Positions 6,066 through 8,613 of a stretch of 8,613 bases of DNA are shown here, piece by piece; the first letter of the stretch is position 1; the number at the start of each line of letters is the position of its first letter. Source of the DNA: Chitinophaga pinensis (GTDB taxonomy: Bacteria; Bacteroidota; Bacteroidia; NS11-12g; UBA9320); the NCBI GenBank assembly GCA_945890595.1, contig CAMDCQ010000095.1, positions 1-8,613 of the forward strand. The letters are read 5' to 3'. Both the position numbers and the translations under genes were made by a program. The notes below the pieces were generated by a model. It worked only from the letters and a program-made list of their open reading frames with translations, did not search any database and had not been told where the DNA came from.

Positions 6066-7382
6066 ATGAAGATTGCTGTAGTAGGAACAGGGTACGTGGG
6101 ACTTGTAACCGGAACATGTCTTGCCGAGGTGGGAACAGATGTGACCTGTATAGATATTGATATTCATAAAATCGAAAATCTAAAAAACGGCATTATGCCC
6201 ATTTACGAGCCCGGTTTAGAAGCCATGGTTACGCGTAACTTTAACAAGGGAAAACTTCACTTCAGCACCCAAATATCCGAAAGTATACAAGGAGCAGACG
6301 TTGCCTTTATTGCCGTAGGAACGCCCCCGGGAGAAGACGGCAGTGCAGACTTACAATATGTACTAAAGGTAGCTTCACAAATAGGAGCAAACATAAATAG
6401 CTATGTAGTGGTGGTAACCAAAAGTACTGTTCCTGTGGGCACTGCAGAAAAAGTACGAAGTGCTGTACAAGCAGAATTAGATAAACGTGGCGTAAGCATA
6501 GATTTTGACATTGCAAGTAATCCTGAATTTCTGAAAGAGGGTGCTGCGATCGATGATTTTATGAAACCAGATAGAATTGTAGTTGGGGTAGATGCTGACA
6601 AAGCACAAGAAACCATGGGCAAATTGTATAAACCTTTTATTATGAACGGACATCCGCTTATATTTATGGATATACCCAGTGCAGAAATGACCAAGTATGC
6701 TGCTAATTCGATGTTGGCTACACGTATCAGTTTTATGAACGACATCGCAAACCTTTGCGAAATTATGGGCGCAGATGTAAATGCCGTTAGAAGAGGCATA
6801 GGAAGCGATCCGCGTATTGGTAGCCGATTTATATACGCAGGTATTGGATACGGCGGAAGTTGTTTCCCTAAAGATGTAAAAGCATTGATCAAAACAGGTG
6901 CTCAAAACAACTATAGAATGCGCATTTTGGAAGCCGTAGAGGAAGTAAACGAGGCTCAAAAATCTGTGTTATTCAATAAAATAACCAAATCATTGGGTAA
7001 CGATTTAAGTGGCAAAACATTTGCCATGTGGGGACTCTCATTTAAGCCCAATACCGATGATATGCGAGAAGCACCTTCACTTGTTTTAATTGAAAAAATA
7101 AAGGCTGCCGGTGGTCACATTGTTGCGTATGATCCTGTGGCAATGCCAGAAACCAAACACCTCATAGGAGATACTATACACTACGTAGATGAGCCCTATC
7201 TTGCACTTGAAAATGCGGATGCACTTCTGCTCGTTACAGAATGGTCAGAATTTAAACTTCCTGACTTTGACGAAGTGTCTAAGCGACTCAAAAATAAACT
7301 CATATTTGACGGCAGAAACATATACGACAAAGCAGAAATGGCAGATTTGGGATATGAATATTATTGCATAGGATCTAACTAA
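6066..7382 (+). CDS. ugd: UDP-glucose 6-dehydrogenase
   Basis: Ugd oxidises UDP-glucose to UDP-glucuronate with two NAD+ in the cytoplasm, supplying uronic acid and pentose precursors for surface polysaccharides. The 438-residue length is typical. Seen in order: an N-terminal Rossmann motif GTGYVG at 7-12 with an acidic ID at the end of strand 2 (about 29-32); AVGTPPGEDGSADL at 83-96; TKSTVPVGT at 118-126; NPEFLKEGAA at 152-161; EMTKYAANS at 207-215, with the conserved Lys210 and Asn214; the active-site segment GIGYGGSCFPKD at 259-270, with catalytic Cys266; and the C-terminal UDP-binding domain with SFKPNTDDMREAPS at 325-338. The opening GTGYVGLVTG and the GEDGSADL segment fit the UDP-glucose branch better than the WbpA/WecC UDP-HexNAc branch. 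It is the first gene of a rightward operon; uxs begins 1 nt after its stop. Confidence 0.96.
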   Translation: MKIAVVGTGYVGLVTGTCLAEVGTDVTCIDIDIHKIENLKNGIMPIYEPGLEAMVTRNFNKGKLHFSTQISESIQGADVAFIAVGTPPGEDGSADLQYVLKVASQIGANINSYVVVVTKSTVPVGTAEKVRSAVQAELDKRGVSIDFDIASNPEFLKEGAAIDDFMKPDRIVVGVDADKAQETMGKLYKPFIMNGHPLIFMDIPSAEMTKYAANSMLATRISFMNDIANLCEIMGADVNAVRRGIGSDPRIGSRFIYAGIGYGGSCFPKDVKALIKTGAQNNYRMRILEAVEEVNEAQKSVLFNKITKSLGNDLSGKTFAMWGLSFKPNTDDMREAPSLVLIEKIKAAGGHIVAYDPVAMPETKHLIGDTIHYVDEPYLALENADALLLVTEWSEFKLPDFDEVSKRLKNKLIFDGRNIYDKAEMADLGYEYYCIGSN

Positions 7383-7383
7383 A

Positions 7384-8355
7384 ATGAAAAAAATACTAAT
7401 AACGGGAGGCGCAGGATTTTTAGGTTCGCACCTATGTGATAGATTTATAAAAGAAGGGTATCATGTGATCGCTATGGATAATCTCATTACCGGTTCTATG
7501 AGTAACATCGAGCATTTGATGTCCTTAGAAAACTTTGAATTTTATCACCACGATGTATCAAAGCACATTCACGTGCCCGGTGAGCTGGACTATATTCTTC
7601 ATTTTGCCTCGCCCGCAAGTCCCATAGATTATCTAAAAATCCCTATACCAACCCTTAAAGTAGGCAGTTTAGGAACCCATAATTGCCTAGGACTAGCCCT
7701 TGCTAAAGGGGCTAGAATGCTCATTGCCAGTACCAGTGAAGTATATGGAGACCCATTGGTTCATCCTCAAACAGAAGATTATTGGGGAAATGTAAACCCC
7801 GTTGGACCACGAGGTGTATATGATGAAGCAAAACGTTTTCAAGAAGCAATGACTATGGCTTATCATACCTTTCATGGTGTAGAAACGCGTATCATTCGTA
7901 TATTTAACACCTACGGACCACGTATGCGCCTTAATGATGGTAGAGCTCTCCCTGCATTTATTGGACAAGCGTTGAGAGGAGAAGATATTACCATTTTTGG
8001 AGATGGTAGTCAAACCAGAAGTTTTTGCTATGTTTCAGATCTGGTAGAAGGTATTCATAGATTACTAATGAGTGATTACGTTCAACCTGTCAATATTGGA
8101 AATCCTGATGAGATTAGCATCTTGGATTTTGCCCAAGAAATTATTGCGCTAACAGGAACTAACCAAAAAGTGGTTTTTCATGATTTACCCAAAGATGATC
8201 CAAAGCAACGCAAACCAGATATCAGCCGAGCTCAGGATATATTAGGATGGGAACCAAAAGTAGGTAGAGCAGAAGGCTTAAAAATAACCTACGATTATTT
8301 CAAAAGCTTACCAGAAGAAGATTTATATAAATACGCACACCCAAGAGAATTTTAA
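7384..8355 (+). CDS. uxs: UDP-glucuronate decarboxylase (UDP-xylose synthase)
   Basis: This extended short-chain dehydrogenase/reductase uses bound NAD+ to convert UDP-glucuronate to UDP-xylose and CO2. The 323 residues match soluble bacterial UXS proteins without the membrane anchor of animal forms. Evidence: GGAGFLGSH at 8-16 (GxxGxxG NAD site); Asp32 at the end of strand 2; the UXS hallmark HFASPASPIDYL at 73-84; STSEVYGDPLVHPQTEDYWG at 116-135, which closely recalls eukaryotic UXS; GPRGVYDEAKR at 141-151 with the catalytic Tyr146 and Lys150 pair; FNTYGPRM at 174-181; and TRSFCYVSD at 211-219. Glu119 and Arg276 (in QRKPDI) sit where the related decarboxylase ArnA has its catalytic Glu and Arg, supporting decarboxylation over epimerisation. 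Ugd directly upstream makes its substrate, and the 1-nt gap implies co-translation. Other epimerase/dehydratase activities are much less likely. Confidence 0.92.
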   Translation: MKKILITGGAGFLGSHLCDRFIKEGYHVIAMDNLITGSMSNIEHLMSLENFEFYHHDVSKHIHVPGELDYILHFASPASPIDYLKIPIPTLKVGSLGTHNCLGLALAKGARMLIASTSEVYGDPLVHPQTEDYWGNVNPVGPRGVYDEAKRFQEAMTMAYHTFHGVETRIIRIFNTYGPRMRLNDGRALPAFIGQALRGEDITIFGDGSQTRSFCYVSDLVEGIHRLLMSDYVQPVNIGNPDEISILDFAQEIIALTGTNQKVVFHDLPKDDPKQRKPDISRAQDILGWEPKVGRAEGLKITYDYFKSLPEEDLYKYAHPREF

Positions 8356-8358
8356 CCA

Positions 8359-8613
8359 ATGAATTACTATGCACACGAAACAGCTCTAATAGACGAAGGC
8401 TGTACAATTGGAAACGGAACTAAAATTTGGCATTTTAGCCATATTATGCCGAATTGCACACTCGGAGAGGGTTGTAATATTGGCCAAAATGTAGTTATAA
8501 GCCCAGAAGTTGTTTTGGGAAAAAATGTTAAAGTTCAAAATAATGTAATTCTTTACACCGGAGTTACCTGCGAAGACGATGTGTTTTTAGGTCCTAGCAT
8601 GGTCTTTACCAAT
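8359..8613 (+). CDS. wbpD: WbpD/WlbB-like UDP-amino-sugar N-acetyltransferase, 5' part only
   Basis: The first 85 codons of a hexapeptide-repeat acyltransferase are present; the gene runs off the right edge still in frame. The start is ATG at 8359, 3 nt after the uxs stop. The sequence shows left-handed beta-helix turns (IDEGCTIGNGTKIWHFSHI, LGEGCNIGQNVVI, LGKNVKVQNNVILYTGV) and the segment EDDVFLGPSMVFTN, very like WbpD/WlbB. Those cytoplasmic enzymes use acetyl-CoA to acetylate the 3-amino group of UDP-2-acetamido-3-amino-2,3-dideoxy-glucuronate, a precursor of O-antigen di-N-acetylated uronic acids. The acetyl-CoA-binding C-terminal turns are outside the window. WbpA, WbpB and WbpE partners are not seen here and would be expected downstream or elsewhere. 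Related sugar acetyltransferases of the same fold (for example the FdtC or VioB types) cannot be wholly excluded from a partial gene. Confidence 0.8.
   Translation, partial: MNYYAHETALIDEGCTIGNGTKIWHFSHIMPNCTLGEGCNIGQNVVISPEVVLGKNVKVQNNVILYTGVTCEDDVFLGPSMVFTN

Noticed and set aside
6401..6959. Two long minus-strand open frames (160 and 163 codons) inside ugd
   Set aside because: They lie wholly within a well-conserved ugd gene and encode no recognisable protein pattern. They are antisense shadows.
1..8613. CRISPR arrays, tRNA or rRNA genes, insertion sequences, prophage or defence genes
   Set aside because: No direct-repeat arrays, cloverleaf-like segments, transposase motifs or terminal inverted repeats were seen, and nearly the whole window is filled by the listed genes.

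Overview
The window looks like chromosomal DNA from a Bacteroidota bacterium, most likely of the class Flavobacteriia. The base composition is AT-rich by eye. No gene start has a clear Shine-Dalgarno sequence, and two genes are preceded by the Bacteroidota -7 promoter element TAnnTTTG. The large secreted protein ends in a type-A type IX secretion (T9SS) sorting domain, a system confined to this phylum. LysS, WaaA and UXS all read like Bacteroidota versions of their families. No species can be named from the sequence alone.

Layout, left to right: (1) 1-466 (+), the 3' end of lysS (lysyl-tRNA synthetase) with a C-terminal extension. (2) 530-3412 (+), a 960-residue secreted protein with nine diverged fibronectin-III-like repeats and a T9SS C-terminal domain. 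(3) A leftward block: a small hypothetical lipoprotein (3425-3910), waaA (Kdo transferase, 3969-5180, apparently starting at TTG) and an outer-membrane beta-barrel-like protein (5185-5934). Transcription runs from the barrel gene through waaA and perhaps on to the lipoprotein gene; it converges on the secreted-protein gene with a 12-bp gap. (4) A 131-bp divergent intergenic region (5935-6065) holding an imperfect 18-bp palindrome and a good candidate promoter for the rightward genes. (5) A rightward sugar-nucleotide operon: ugd (UDP-glucose 6-dehydrogenase, 6066-7382), uxs (UDP-glucuronate decarboxylase, 7384-8355) and the 5' part of a WbpD/WlbB-like N-acetyltransferase (8359 to the window end).

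Taken together, the right two-thirds is about the cell surface. WaaA adds Kdo to lipid A. Ugd and Uxs should convert UDP-glucose to UDP-glucuronate and then UDP-xylose. The WbpD-like enzyme should acetylate a 3-amino sugar of a UDP-GlcNAc-derived uronic acid for O-antigen or capsule. The last gene implies that a larger polysaccharide cluster continues to the right. No RNA genes, insertion sequences, CRISPR arrays or prophage genes were seen. Nothing in the window is clearly a new system; the least understood items are the repeat protein, the lipoprotein and the barrel protein paired with waaA.
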